Shown: piece by piece, positions 11,010-22,018 of the stretch
Layout: each line of letters opens with the position of its first letter
How positions within the stretch are numbered: position 1 is the first letter of the stretch
NCBI RefSeq assembly: GCF_019279795.1
Contig: NC_056745.1
Coordinates: 512,600,728 to 512,664,727, forward strand
Direction of reading: 5' to 3'
From: Protopterus annectens
Taxonomy: Eukaryota; Chordata; Ceratodontiformes; Protopteridae
Length of the DNA stretch: 64,000 nt
Translations under genes and position numbers: made by a program
The notes under the pieces: model-generated
What the model was told of the DNA's origin: nothing
The model's database searches: none
Seen by the model: only the letters and a program-made list of their open reading frames with translations

Positions 11010-12477
11010 GAAGTTTAGCTTTCACATGATCAGGTAAATTTTGTTCCCCAAGCCAGGCATGTCTGCGAATGACTGATCCTGTAGCAGCCGCTCTACTGGA
11101 AGCCTCTAGGGCATCATAACCACATTGTAAGGTGTGTTTACCCACTTGATCCGCACTATGCATCAGATCCTGTAACTCTTTTAAATCTGGTTGTTCAGGT
11201 TGAGACATTTTGTTCCTTAATTGTGATAACAGGTACTGTTGATATTTAATCATATGAAACTGACAGTTTAAGGCCCTCATGGCTAGGGTGGCCGAGGTAT
11301 ATACCTTTTTACCCCACCTTTCTAGAGATATGGATTCCCTTTCTGCAGGGAGTGGATTCTTGGCAGTGGAGGCCTTTAATCCCATGGGGCCTTGTGAAAT
11401 GGTTTCAGGGTCAGCATTATGGCCTTTGTAGAGAAATTGGTGAGAGCTGGGTACTCTAATACCTATCAGGTTTTACTGGTGCAGGAGGCAGAGAATCAGG
11501 GTTAAGGCAAGCCTCCGAATAGACATCATCCAGTACATCCAAAACAGGGGGTATAGCCAGAGGTCTGTGCTGAGGTAACCAAAGAAATTCCCTAAGTCTT
11601 TTCTTGGAATCTGAAAAGTCTTGGCCTTCCCAATGGAAGTGTTCCCTCAAAGTGTGCAAGGTTTCCCCAAAAGAAAAATCCTCAGGGGGGATACAGAAGG
11701 GATGGACTGTTCTGCATCCGAATCCTCAAAAGGGGAGTAAGAGTGTTCCTCTGCATCAGAATGTTCTGATAAAATGGATCCCTGATCAGAAGAGGGAGAT
11801 TCTTCCTCCACTCTGGGTCTCTTGTCAGCAGGGGGCTGAGAACCTCTGATAAGAGTAATTAAATCCTCAGCCATTTTAAGCATCTGTTTCTTAGGCATGG
11901 GTCCAGGAGAGGGGCCCTGTGCAACAGGCCTCGTGGGATGCCTGGCTGCTTTGGATTTAGTAAAAGCCTTTATTGAAAAAGAAGAAGAGGGCCTAAATAC
12001 ACCATGGGTGGAGGTGGATTTGTCCACATTAGTAGGCTCGACATTAGCAGGGGCTTCGGTTGTAGTCTGGGAAAGGGCCAAGGACCCAGCGGTCTCGGGT
12101 ACAGAGAACACCGCCAAAGGAGTGTCGTCGGTAGTCAGGGACTGCAAAGGCGTCTCGCTGAGAACCGGACCACGTGTAGCCTGTTTTGGCGTGGTGTCGG
12201 CGGGAACCGCGGGTCTCGCGTATCGGTCCTTTTCCTTGCGTTTTTTGGACAAAACGGTAGTCGGAGTGTCCGACGACATCTTATAATCAAAAGCTTTACC
12301 AAAGTAGTGTTGGGCGAACTCCGCCCGACGCTTGATAGTGCGTTTATTGAAGGTAGCGCAAAAGCGACAGCCCGAGACGTCGTGGTCTGGGCCCAAACAA
12401 GGTATGCAACGGGAATGGAATTCCTTATGCGGTATTTGCTTCCCACAAGAAATACAATTATTAACTTTTCCTGACAT
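10699..12477 (-). pseudogene. D1a gag-like ORF1
   Basis: It starts at 12477 (MSGKVNNCISCGKQIPHK) with a zinc-binding-like cluster: C-x2-C, H, C-x2-C, PDHD, C-x2-C. A K/R-rich patch, a Ser/Pro/Ala-rich linker and an acidic stretch (SDAEEHSYSPFEDSDAEQS) follow. The conserved core has ERWGKKVYTSATLAMRALN and CGYDALEASSRAAATG, and the C-terminus is basic with RGRYRHTRGGG. One base lost near 11650 and a change near 11460 break the frame relative to D1b. Function as a nucleocapsid-like protein is inferred. Confidence 0.7.
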
Positions 12478-12636
12478 CGGGCTGAGGCAAGAAAAGTTTC
12501 CCCAACGGGGTACTTCGCTTTAAAGAAGACTTCAGTTCCAATTTTTTCGTAATTCAGGAGCTGGCCGACCGGCACTTGCGAACTGCTTCGGGCACCGCGC
12601 GGCAAAAAAGACTTAAGAACATGGCGTCGGCTGTGT

Positions 12637-12645
12637 CTTATATAC
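12637..12645 (-). promoter_or_regulatory. TATA box in D1a right ITR
   Basis: On the minus strand the ITR reads GGCCAGAGTATATAAGACAC about 160 bases upstream of the gag ATG. The position suits a promoter for the genomic RNA. The mirror copy in the left ITR is at 7388-7396. D2 and D3 ITRs carry GGGTATAAAG and GGGTATAAAAC at the same place. Confidence 0.55.
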
Positions 12646-13162
12646 TCTGGCCTTACTTGACGTCAGAAGAGTAAGCGACGACAACCGACGCCGAACCAAG
12701 ACTTTGGAATTCAGCCGACCGAGGGACCGCCTGACGGCTGAAAAAGTACAGTTTTGTACCTACCATAAATGTAGATGTCCGAACAGGAATGCATCTGCAG
12801 TCCTTACGAATGGGTTGTCCTGTCGTCAGGCAGCCCTTCGGTCGGCCGGATTCCAAAGTCTGGGTCTGGCCTCGGCTGGTGTCGCACTTCACCCGACGTC
12901 ATAGCTGCAGTTCTTCGGGTATAAAGGCATCAGCCGACGCCATTTTCCTCAGTGTTTCTTGCCCCAGATGCCAGTTGCCCTCTTGGATAGCTAAATTTTG
13001 GATAAATGCCAATGTTTCCAAATAGTAGAAGGCAACCAAAAACTAAGCATGTATGTACATATATACAAACAAATACACCATAAGAGATCCCCCCCAGCTA
13101 GCTATTAGATGGGCAAATACCCTAGGAATACCACAGAGGGGAAGGAGGGTGGGTAATCCTGA

Positions 13163-13254
13163 CTGCAGATGCATTCCTGTTCGGACATCTACATTTATGG
13201 TAGGCACAAAACTGTACTATGTCCTTCAAGGATGCATCTGCAGTCCTTACAAAT
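13163..13254. repeat. ICR of D2a
   Basis: TGCAGATGCATTCCTGTTCGG through CAAAACTGTAC mirrors the left terminus, and ATGTCCTTCAAGGATGCATC mirrors the right terminus (18330-18364). The D2 outer ends differ from D1 outside the GTACAG core, and the ICR differs to match. This shows that ends and ICR evolve together. Confidence 0.8.
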
Positions 13255-13297
13255 GAGTACAATACCATAGCCAAACTAGGGGAGGAGGAAGAAGAAA

Positions 13298-14344
13298 TTA
13301 TGGTGTAGTTAGGATCCCTTGCAAAACAGCAGTGGCAAACCCTGCTCGGGATCTAGAGTATAAAGCTAAGTTATAATGCTTGGCAAATGTATGCACGGAG
13401 GTCCAAGTAGCAGACTCTATAATGTCCTTTGTAGCCACTCCTCGTAAGAAAGCTGTGGTAGTGTCTGTAGCCCTTGTAGAATGAGGCCTTATGTTCTGTG
13501 GAATTTGCTTTCCATGGTAGGAGTAACAGAATCTGATGCAATTTCCTATCCACTTGAAGATTGTCTGTTTTGAAATTGCTTTTCCTTCCCTTCCTGTTGC
13601 ATATGCTACCAGAAGCTGGTCAGTTTTTCTATTGCCCTTGGTTCTGTCCAGGTAGTAGCGCAACTATCTATGTACATCCAAAGTATGCAGCAGTCTTTCC
13701 CCCCTGTTCTGTGGATTGGGGAAGAAGGTAGGTAGGTGGATAGCCTGGTTTAAAGACACTCTGGATACCACCTTCGGCATAAATGTAGGATTTGTTCTCA
13801 TGGACACACTATCTTGATGGAAGATTAGGAAGGGTTGTACTACCATTAAAGCCTGTAGCTCAGAAACCCTTCTTGCTGAGGTAATTGCCAGCAGAAAAGC
13901 AGTTTTCCAGGATAGGTGTTGAAGATCTGCTGTTGCTGCTGGTTCGAAAGGGGGGAGTGTCAATTTTTCTAGCACAAAGTTCAAGTCCCATGCTGGTAAT
14001 GGTGGTTTCCTAGGAGGTTTTACATTTTTAATTCCTCTCAGAAACTGCCTGAGTAGAGGATGCGAGAAGACAGGGGGATCGAAGCTGTATTATGCAGAAA
14101 TAGCTGATGCATGTATCTTGATGGAGGAATAGGACAGGCCTGTATGGAATAGCTCTGCCAAATACTCCAGGATGTTGGCAATGTCTACCTTTGACAGATC
14201 TTTTCCCCTTTCAGTACTCCAAATGAGAAACCTTTTCCATTTTCCTGCATAGTTCCTTCTTGTTGATGGTCTGCGGGCCTCAAGGATAATGTCTTTGACC
14301 CTTTGTGATAAATCTGGGTTAGTTGCTCTTATGTAATGTTCCAG
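13298..14344 (-). pseudogene. D2a tyrosine recombinase (ORF3), two nonsense codons
   Basis: The frame of 349 codons runs from the ORF2/ORF3 overlap (14344, CTG where D1 has ATG) to the stop at 13298 (GILTTP). It contains IILEARRPSTRRNYAGKW, SARRVSELQAL, HSTRATDTTTAF, TWTSVHTFAKHYN and the C-terminal SRAGFATAVLQ. Two point mutations give stops: a TAA near 14090 (Glu in D2b) and a TAG near 13664 (Gln in D2b). Catalytic residues are otherwise present. Confidence 0.75.
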
Positions 14345-16318
14345 GCAGTCAGCTGCAGAGTTTTCAGGTTTGGATACAGGGTGTTGTAGCCGCTCTGAGT
14401 TAACAGCAAAGGAATCAGGGGTAGCGTCCACATTTTCCCCCGAGACATGCTCCTCGGTAATGGGTACCAATGTTGTCTTGGCCAGTCTGGAGCTATCAGA
14501 ATGATCCTTGGACGTTCCTCTTTGATTTTCAATAGCACCTTGTGCATCAAAGGCAGAGGTGGGAATGCATATGCTGTCAGGCCTTTCCAACTGAAGGATA
14601 GAGAGTTCACCTTCCAAGCAAGTGGGTGGTACGTCCTTGTGCAGAATTTCTTGAGCTGGTGATTGAGTGGGGATGCGAATAGGTCTATTTGTGGCAGTCC
14701 CCATTTCCTTGTGATGACCTTGAAGATGTCCGGGTGTAGCATCCATTCGTGAGCATCCGAGGTAGTTCTGCTTAATATGTCTGCTAGAATGTTTTCTTTT
14801 CCCGGTACAAAAATTGCTTGTAACTGAATGTTGTAGCTCAGAGCCATATTCCATAGGTCCAGTGCCATCCGGCATAGAGGGTATGAATGAGTGCCTCCCT
14901 GTTTGTTGATGTACCAACATGACTGTGGTGTTGTCTGTCCTTATCATCAACTGCCCTTCTTGGAGGAATGGTCTGAAATTCTGGATTGCTAGTTTTACTG
15001 CCAGCATTTCCTTTTGATTTATGTGCAGGTGCAGCTGATCTGGAGTCCATAAGCCTTGTATGCACTTGTCCAGCATGTGGGCCCCCCAACCGAGGTCTGA
15101 GGCGTCCGTTGTGATGGTTTGGCTTGGTTGAATGCTGTGGAAGGGCAAACCTGGGTTTGACTGGCATGCCTGAGCCCACCATAGGAACTCTTGTTTCAGG
15201 CATGGGATTAGAGGTATTTCGGTTTCTAGGCTGTGCCTGTGTTGAGACCATATATTCTTCAGGTACCACTGTAGCTTTCTCATATGCAGTCTGGCATGAG
15301 GGACCAGGATTATGCAGGATGCCATGAAGCCCAAGGCCTGCAGTACTTTCCTTGCTGTTAGTTTGTTCTGCTTTGTTAATGCCAAGAAGTAGAGAGGAAG
15401 TTGTTCTTGTTTTTCTGCAGTTAGGAATGCCATCTGTTTTACTGTGTCCAATTCTGCACCTAAGAAGGTTATTCTTTGGGATGGTATCAGTCTTGATTTT
15501 TTATATTGACTGTATATCCCAGGGCTTGCAGTAAGCAAATGACTCTTTGTAAGTCTTCTGTTAGCTTGTTTTTGTTGTCCGCTTGTATCAGGCAGTCGTC
15601 CAGGTATGGATATATTTGGATTCCCTGAAGCCTGCAGTGAGCGATTACTGATGCCAGGCATTTCGTGAACACTCTGGGCGCAGTAGATAAGCCAAAGGGC
15701 AATGCTGAGAATTGATAATGCTCTGATCCTGCAAGAAATCTGAGGTATCTTCTGCAATTTGGTCGTATGGGGACGTGCAGGTATGCCTCCTTGAGATCTA
15801 GAGTCACCAGCCAATACTCCTTGCCCAGCATGGGAAGAAGTTGCTGTAGGGTCAGCATTTTGAATTTTGGAACAATGATGAATGTGTTTAAAGCGGACAG
15901 GTCGAGAATAGGCCTCCAATTTTTCTCTTTTCTTGGTACCAGGAATAGTCTGGAGTAAAATCCCTTTCCTTGTTCCATAGATGGTACCCTTTCCACAGCT
16001 CTCATCTTTGCTAATTGAGCTATTTGTTTTAGAGCTTCTGTCTTTTGATTTGGTGGTAGGTTTGGCATTCCTCTTTTTCCTGGTAAAGTATGGAAATGAA
16101 ACATGTAGCCTTGGTCTATAGTTTGCAAAATCCACTTCTCTTGTGATGTAGTGCCAGTTTTTTGAAAATAAGGCTAACTTTCCGCCTAAGGGTGCTGCTA
16201 TTTGTTCCCTGGTAGGCGGTGCCAGAGCCAAGTCACTGTGATTGTCCTGTAGCAGTGGTAGTAGTTGTGTCTGTGCCTCGCTGGTTGTTACCTTGCCACT
16301 GGCGTCCCCTGTAGGCAC
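14329..16318 (-). pseudogene. D2a ORF2: RT, RNase H, MT-like module
   Basis: The RT is open at 16128-15487 with PRKEKNWRPILDLSALN, VTLDLKEAYLHVPIRPN and the catalytic YPYLDDCLIQAD. RNase H follows in another frame with ITTDASDLGWGAHML, HINQKEMLAVKLA and IRTDNTTVM. One extra base (ATGTACCAACATGACTG near 14910, against ATGTACCACATGACTG in D2b) shifts the frame there. The MT-like module at 14868-14329 has DLFASPLNHQLKKFCTRTYH and SFSWKGLTAYAFPPLPL. ORF2 stops at 14329. Confidence 0.75.
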
Positions 16319-18044
16319 CTCCTCTGGATTGATTTCTGCCTCTTGAATGCCTATTCCTGCCTCTCTGTGTTTTAGAGGAGTCTGGAAAGGACCAATTTTT
16401 GGAAGGCCAGTTCCTGCTAAACCTTGGAGGCTGAACCTGTAAGAAATCTTTCACTGTTTGTACAGATTTTGCCTTCTCTTCCATTTTCTTCAGTAACTGC
16501 TGAGCAGGAGAACCAAATAAACTGACTTTATCCATAGGAGCATCTAATAGTTTTGCTTTAACATGATCCGGCAAGACCTGTTCTTTCAACCATGCATGCC
16601 TTCTTATAACTGTGCCAGTCATGGCTGATCTAAAGGAAGCCTCCAGTGCATCATAGCCACATTTTAAAGAATGGTTACTAACCTGCTGAATGTTATGCAC
16701 CATTTCTAGAACATATTTCTTATCTAAAGAATCATCAGAGGACAGTTTCTTAGTTAACTGATAAAGCATAAACTCCTGGTACTGGATCATATGAAACTGA
16801 CAGTTCAATGCCCTAGCTGAGAGAGTAGCAGAGGTGTATACTTTTTTATCCCATCTCTCTAAGGACCTAGATTCCCTTTCAGAGGGGAGAGGGTTTTTAA
16901 CTGAGGTCGAAGCTACTGCCTTAGGCCCCTGGGAGATAGTCTCGGGATCTGCAAAAGGAGCCTTGTATAAATGGTGATGTGTGTCCGGGACCCTGTAGAA
17001 CCTATCGGGCTTAGCAGGGGCTGGAGGCAAAGTATCAGGAGCAGTGCAAGCATCATTAAATGCATCATCTACAACAGGAAGGACTGGAGGTATAGCTAAA
17101 GGCCTATGTTGTGGTAGATGCAAAAAGGTCCTAAGCCTTTTCCTTGAATCTGAGAAATCTTGACCCTGCCATTGGAATTGCTCTCTCATGGCATGTAAGG
17201 TTTCCCCAAAGGAAAATTCCTCTGGTGGAGAGGCAGAAGGAATAGATTCCTCAGCATCGGAGTCTTCATAAGTAGAAAAAGGAGCCTCTGGATGGTCTGT
17301 ATTGTCTGTATCATCAGAAGAATCATCTGAGGACACTGGCTCAGGGGGCTCTGCTCTAGGTCTTTTTTCTGGAGGAGGTTGAGAGGCCCTGTCTGGATGA
17401 GGTTGGGATCCCCTTAAGGAGATGAGATCCTCTGCCAGAGTGAGCATTTGGGAACTGGACCTGGGCCTGTGAGAGGGGGGCTTAACAGGCACAGACTTAG
17501 AAGTTTTGGCTGCTTTAGCCCTGGCAAAGGCCTTTATGGACATGGCTGTAGGCGGCCTAGCAGCACCACGTGCGGGGGTTGAAACATCCAAAGGGATGGT
17601 GTCCGATAATTCTTGTGAAACCACAGTAGCAGGTTGAATTTCAGAGGCCGATTCAACCAGGTTAGAAGGGGCCTCGGTAGTAGTCATGGATTCGGCTGAA
17701 GATAGAACCGTTTGCTCGGTTTCGGCAGAAACAGAGACACTCGCGGTTTGCTTAACCGCGGATTCGGCCGAAACCACGGACTGCGAGTGTCGGTCCTTTT
17801 CTTTGCGTTTCTTAACAACTTGTGAAGTCGGAGGGTCCGACGGCATTATGTATGCAAAATCTGAGCCGAAAAACTGTTCAGCAAACTCCGACCGATGTCT
17901 AAGCGTCCGTCGGTTGAAAGAAGCACAGGCTAAACAAGCTGCTACGTCGTGGTCTGGGCCTTAACAAGGTAAGCAGTAAGAGTGGAAATCTTTATGAGGT
18001 ATTTGTTTCCCACAAGTTAAACAGTTATTCACTTTTTCTGACAT
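16233..18044 (-). pseudogene. D2a gag-like ORF1, one nonsense codon
   Basis: The ATG is at 18044 (MSEKVNNCLTCGKQIPHK), and the 604-codon frame ends at 16233. A TAA near 17959 replaces the TTA (Leu) of D2b within the Cys cluster; downstream the frame is open for 537 residues. Landmarks are a Ser/Thr/Glu-rich N-terminal third, an acidic linker (SSDDSSDDTDNTD), DKKVYTSATLSARALN, LKCGYDALEASFRSAM, KSVQTVKDFLQVQPPRF and an RG-rich basic end (RGRNQSRGGAYRGR). The RG-rich tail suits RNA binding, which is inferred. Confidence 0.75.
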
Positions 18045-18213
18045 CGGCTGAGGCAAGAAAGAGTCCCCAACGGGGTACTTAGCTTTTTAGAAGTCTTCGA
18101 AGTAGTATTCGGTAGTAGTAATCTCTGGATCTGACCGACCGGCACTTGCGAACAGCTTCTGCTTCGGGCGCCACGCAGCAAGAAAGACTGGGGAAAATGG
18201 TGTCGGCTGATGC

Positions 18214-18223
18214 CTTTATACCC
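18214..18223 (-). promoter_or_regulatory. TATA-like box in D2a right ITR
   Basis: The minus strand reads CGGGTATAAAGGCATCAGCCG, and the mirror copy in the left ITR is at 12917-12926 on the plus strand. It lies about 170 bases upstream of gag, equivalent to the D1 TATATAAG box. Confidence 0.5.
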
Positions 18224-18364
18224 GAAGAACTGCAGCTATGACGTCGGGTGAAGTGCGACACCAGCCGAGGCCAGACCCAGACTTTGGAATCCGGCCGACC
18301 GAAGGGATGCCTGACGACAGGACAACCCATTTGTAAGCACTGCAGATGCATCCTTGAAGGACAT

Positions 18365-18403
18365 CCCATCTGTGATTACTGCAGCTGTATGCACGATGAA
18401 CAT
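18365..18403 (-). mobile_element. Last 39 bases of D1a (right terminus)
   Basis: CCCATCTGTGATTACTGC through CACGATGAACAT completes the D1a right ITR cut at 12744. It is nearly identical to the D1b terminus at 42974-43012. It is followed directly by D3b gag sequence at 18404. Confidence 0.85.
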
Positions 18404-19105
18404 CAAATTTCAGAATCCTGGTCAGAAGTATCATAAGCAAACTCAGTCCTAGGTCTCTTAGAGGGGGAAGGTTGGCTTCCCCTGATTAAAGTAATAAAGT
18501 CTTCAGCCATTCTTATTTGTTTTTTTAGGCATAGAGGCCCGACTATGCGGTCTGGGCGTCAATTTTCTAGGCATGGTTCGAGTTTTAGGCCTTGAAGAAG
18601 ATGGCGTCTGTTTAATATGCAAGTCAGTAGGCCTGAATACACCCTCAGAAGCCAGTGCCTGCATAGCGGCTCCGAACCCATCCAAGGTAGAGACATCTGC
18701 AGGATCCACAGTTGAAGCATCTCGTGGCATACCGGACTCCGAATGGGTCTTAGAGGCCTGCGAATCTGAAGTAGCGGGTACCAGGGGCTGCGAAAGCGCT
18801 TCACTGAGTACCTGCGAACTGGCGACTGGCTTAGAAGCGTCAGCAGCTTTGGATCTAGGTGGCCTGTCTGTTTTTCTAAATGTCGGTAGTCTGATGGCTT
18901 ACCAAAGACATATCTGGGTAATTGAACCGAGCACCAAAATATTTAGAAGCGAAAATATACAGACTGATAGTTCGTTGTTTAAATAAGGCACAAAATCGAC
19001 AGCGAGGTAAGTCGTGGTCAGGGCCTAGGCAAGGAATACAGTACGAATGAAAATCTGAGGTATTTGCTTTCCACAAGAAATGCAATTATTTACTTTTACT
19101 GACAT
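18404..19105 (-). pseudogene. D3b gag N-terminal part
   Basis: The start at 19105 gives MSVKVNNCISCGKQIPQ followed by a shortened Cys/His cluster; a few codons are missing relative to D3d around 19055. Frames then shift repeatedly through the Pro/Ser/Thr-rich region. Together with 6185-7221 it forms one split gag gene. Confidence 0.6.
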
Positions 19106-19420
19106 TGGTTTAGAGACGGAAGTTTCCTCAACGGGGTACTTAGCTTTTAGTTGAAGCTTTTGGTTCTGAAACTCGAAAACAAAAATTTCAGGAGTCTGCC
19201 GACTGGCACTTGCGAATTGCTTCTGCTTCGGGCACCGCACGGCAAGAAAGACTGGTGTAATGGCGTCAGCTGCACGTTTTATACCCCTAATGACCTGACA
19301 TCATGGAAGAGGAAACAGCAACAGACGCAGGACCCAAGACTTTGTTAATCAAGCAGACTAAGGGCTACTGCAAACAGATAACCAAATGTGATGACTGCAA
19401 CAGTGAAACGCAAAGAACAT
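18404..19420 (-). mobile_element. DIRS element D3b, second segment (gag N-terminus, leader, right ITR)
   Basis: D3b resumes with gag linker sequence and continues through the gag start (19105), the leader and the right ITR, and ends in CAAAGAACAT at 19420. The gag part has the Cys cluster next to the ATG and the Pro/Ser-rich region at 18559-18800, in several frames. The leader holds the GGGGTACTT block (19134) and the GAAGCAGAAGC block (about 19225). The ITR holds GGTATAAAAC on the minus strand at about 19280. Confidence 0.8.
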
Positions 19421-20650
19421 CTCCACTTGGAGTTCAAAATACCTCCTCTGGGTGTCAGTCATCTGGGTAGTGTCACATTTAAAAGTACTCTTTCATCTTG
19501 GTTATCGTTTCACCAAAGCTAATGTCATCTGGTGGAGAATCCCCTTAAAATGATTCCTCATCTTGTGAATAATATTCTAAAGGAAAGGCAATCTGGAATG
19601 CAAAAGAAATGGACTCTTCAAGATAGGAGTAGTGAGCTTCTATTCCTTCCTCTCCTTCTTGGGTACTCCAAGGATAGGAGTAGTAAAGCTTCTAGTCCTT
19701 CCTTTCCTTCTTGGGTACTCCAAGGAGAGAGAATTGGCAGAGGCAGGCCTAGGGCTGAGCAAAGTATAGTGGAGTTAGTAGAGCCTGAGGGCCATAAACA
19801 CTTGCAACAGAGTTAGTGAAAGAATGCCAGTCTGGGACTCCTCCAGGGGTAGGAATGAAATGTTTAGTTTCTGTATTCGTTTAGTATACATTGGTTTGGG
19901 AGAAGGCCTAGTCTCAGAAGCTTGAGTCTCAGGAATAGGTGTCTCCCAGGGTTGTCATACTGTTACTGGTTCCACCTCGAGGTCAGTAGGAACAGACATC
20001 TGAGCTATCTCCGTGGGCGTGCATGCCATAACTTCTGAAGCTGCCTACTTGGTGGGAGCCAAAGCAGTCAGTTCTGTCAGACGTCCCTCAACTCCTAAAA
20101 ACCGCAGCTGGCGGGATGTCTGATGGCGTTAAGGCAACAGAAGTAGGCCTGGAAACTGGCTTTTTTCTGTGGTGGTTTAGTCGGAGCGGCCAAGTCGGGG
20201 TCCATTCTAAGCGCAAGCTTTTTGAGACGTTGGTTCTCTAAATATAAATTTTAGTGCTGCCAGATGGCTGGAGGGTCTTCAGTACAAAGGATTGGCAAAT
20301 GGAACAAGTTGTATGATAGTGCTCCTTTCCAAGACAAAAGACGCAATGGTCGTGGTATCCTAATGCAGTATCCAACGCCCACAACGGCATTTTCCCTTCT
20401 TAGCTGACATCGGTTAATATTAGATACAGCTAACCAAGCTCAAGCAAAGAGAATAAAAAGATTTCCCCAATGGGGTACTTAAGCTTTTAGAAGTCTTCGA
20501 GAATAGGAGCGAAGTGAACAATGTGACGTCTGCGGCTGAAATATTCTGAGGTCTGTGTGTGCAGATGTCACATTTAAGGTCCTTGGTTTACGGCCCTACA
20601 TGTGACGTCCCATGTACCTACAGTAACCAGGCTTAAGCTTTTGTATACGA
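19421..20650 (-). mobile_element. D4a: gag N-terminus, leader and partial ITR of family D4
   Basis: This is a more diverged DIRS family. The gag start is at about 20410 (MSAKKGKCRCGRW). One frame further on lies the zinc cluster GYHDHCVFCLGKEHYHTTC, with CSIC after it, equivalent to the PDHD..C-x2-C cluster of D1-D3. Upstream on the minus strand are the CCCCATTGGGG leader hairpin (20467) and an ITR part whose GCAGATGTCACATTTAA matches the D4 terminus at 30740-30770. It is cut off at about 20650, and its C-terminal gag part degenerates towards 19421, where D3b ends. Confidence 0.55.
19622..19724. repeat. Tandem duplication, unit about 51 bp x 2, in D4a gag
   Basis: GATAGGAGTAGTGAGCTTCT to TACTCCAAG (19622-19672) is followed by a near-identical unit (19673-19724). 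It lies in the low-complexity gag linker and is probably slippage. Confidence 0.75.
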
Positions 20651-21260
20651 GCTGACATCGGATTCCCTGAGGCAGGAAATTCCACAATAAAAATATTGCA
20701 ACATAGGAAAAGGACATGCAAGGGTAGGTGAAAGGCCACCCCAATCCACCCTAGAAACTGAAGATGGGCTGAAACACCTTACTGTCTTCAAAGCAGTCAT
20801 ACATTCCCAATTAAGATATGAAGCACAACACCTGAAAGGCCATAGGAATGTTTGGCAGAGCCTGGGGGAAAAAAAAAACAAAACAAAAGAAAGGTCCCCC
20901 TCCAAAGGTCGGCTGACTTGGCACTTAAGTGATCCATCCAGAATCACAGCAGCAGTTGACTGGGATGGTGCTGACAGGGGGAGGAACTTTCTCTGGAGGA
21001 GCACGTGGAGCCAAGTGTTTTCTCACCATTTGGTGCCAGAATTGAATCAGCATTAGTCTTTTTGCCTCAGTATCCTTTCTACTTTTCCTTCTCATGCTTT
21101 CTCGGGTATCTTCCCTGATTGGCTGGGAAGCAGCAAAGCTTGTTTGTATGCCAGAAAGCAAGGGCTGAAAGCTTTGCAGACTAAACGGTCAGCAGAGATG
21201 CATTAGCCCAGGCACATCACAAAAGTATGGGTGGCAACAGGCAGAAACTTATGGGCACAC
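20651..21260. other. Unassigned segment between two D4 fragments
   Basis: About 600 bases match no other part of the window that I can see. It starts TGACATCGGATTCC, which resembles a gag start context (minus-strand ATGTCA), and includes a run of A with CAAAACAAAAG near 20870. A 78-codon minus-strand frame (21161-20925) is rich in Arg/Lys/Pro, with REDTRESMRRKSRKD, and is not recognised. It could be a further diverged DIRS gag, another repeat, or host intron. Confidence 0.35.
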
Positions 21261-21883
21261 TTAGATGTCCTCTTCCATGTTGCAGTATTCATAACAGTAG
21301 GGTGATAGGGTTTTGATCCTCTACAGACGCCTATACTCCGGACGTATTCAATGTGCTGTAGGAGGCCAGAAAGCCTAGCACTAGGAGAAACTATGTATCC
21401 AAATAGAATAATTGTGTAAATAGGAGAATCTTTTTCATGTCCTATTCACATGTTGCAGTATTCATAAAGTACAGTTTTGTACCTACTATAAATGTAGATG
21501 TCCGAACAGGATAGCATCTGCAGTCATAACAAATGGGTTGTCCTGTCGTCAGGCAGCCCTTCGGTCGGCCGGATTCCAAAGTCTGGGTCCGGCTTCGGCT
21601 GATGTCGCACTTCACCCGACGTCATCTCTGCTGGTCTTCGGGTATAAAGGCATCAGCCGACGCCATTTTCCTCTGTTTCTTGCCCCAGATGCCAGTTGCC
21701 CTCTTGGAAAGCTAACTTTTGGATAAATGCCAATGTTTCCAAAATAGTAGAAGGCAAACAAAAAATAAGCATGTATGTACATATATACAAACAAATACAC
21801 CATAAGAGACCCCCCCCAGCTAGCTATTAGGAGGGTAAATACCCTAGGAGTACCACAGAGGGGAAGGAGGGTGGGTAATCCTG

Positions 21884-21980
21884 ACTGCAGATGCTATCCT
21901 GTTCGGACATCTACATTTATGGTAGGTACAAAACTGTACTATGTCCTTCAAGGATGCATCTGCAGTCATAACAAATGGGT
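21884..21980. repeat. ICR of D2b
   Basis: TGCAGATGCTATCCTGTTCGG through AAAACTGTAC mirrors the left end. ATGTCCTTCAAGGATGCATC onward mirrors the right end at about 27070-27098. Confidence 0.8.
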
Positions 21981-22018
21981 AGAATACCATAGCCAAACTA
22001 GGGGAGGAGGAAGAATAA

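Larger units (their letters stand above)
7222..12744 (-). mobile_element. DIRS element D1a, main segment
   Basis: This family D1 copy is about 5.56 kb if D2a is removed. From low to high coordinate it has: left terminus AGTAGAGTTTTGTACC; left ITR with a TATATAAG box; a spacer; ICR (7632-7722); ORF3 (7756-8809); ORF2 (8794 to about 11009); gag (10699-12477); leader; and right ITR. The right ITR is interrupted after GACGGCTGAAAA (12744) by D2a, and its last 39 bases are at 18365-18403. D1b (37451-43012) is the uninterrupted reference. Confidence 0.85.
12745..18364 (-). mobile_element. DIRS element D2a, full length, inserted in the right ITR of D1a
   Basis: This is a 5.62-kb family D2 copy. The left terminus AGTACAGTTTTGTACC starts at 12745 and the right terminus TTGAAGGACAT ends at 18364. 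Flanks GACGGCTGAAAA and CCCATCTGTGATTACTGC join to regenerate the D1 right ITR exactly as in D1b (42963-42990), so the insertion is clean and has no target duplication beyond ambiguous A residues. Content from left: ITR, spacer, ICR (13163-13254), ORF3, ORF2, gag, leader, ITR. Confidence 0.9.
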
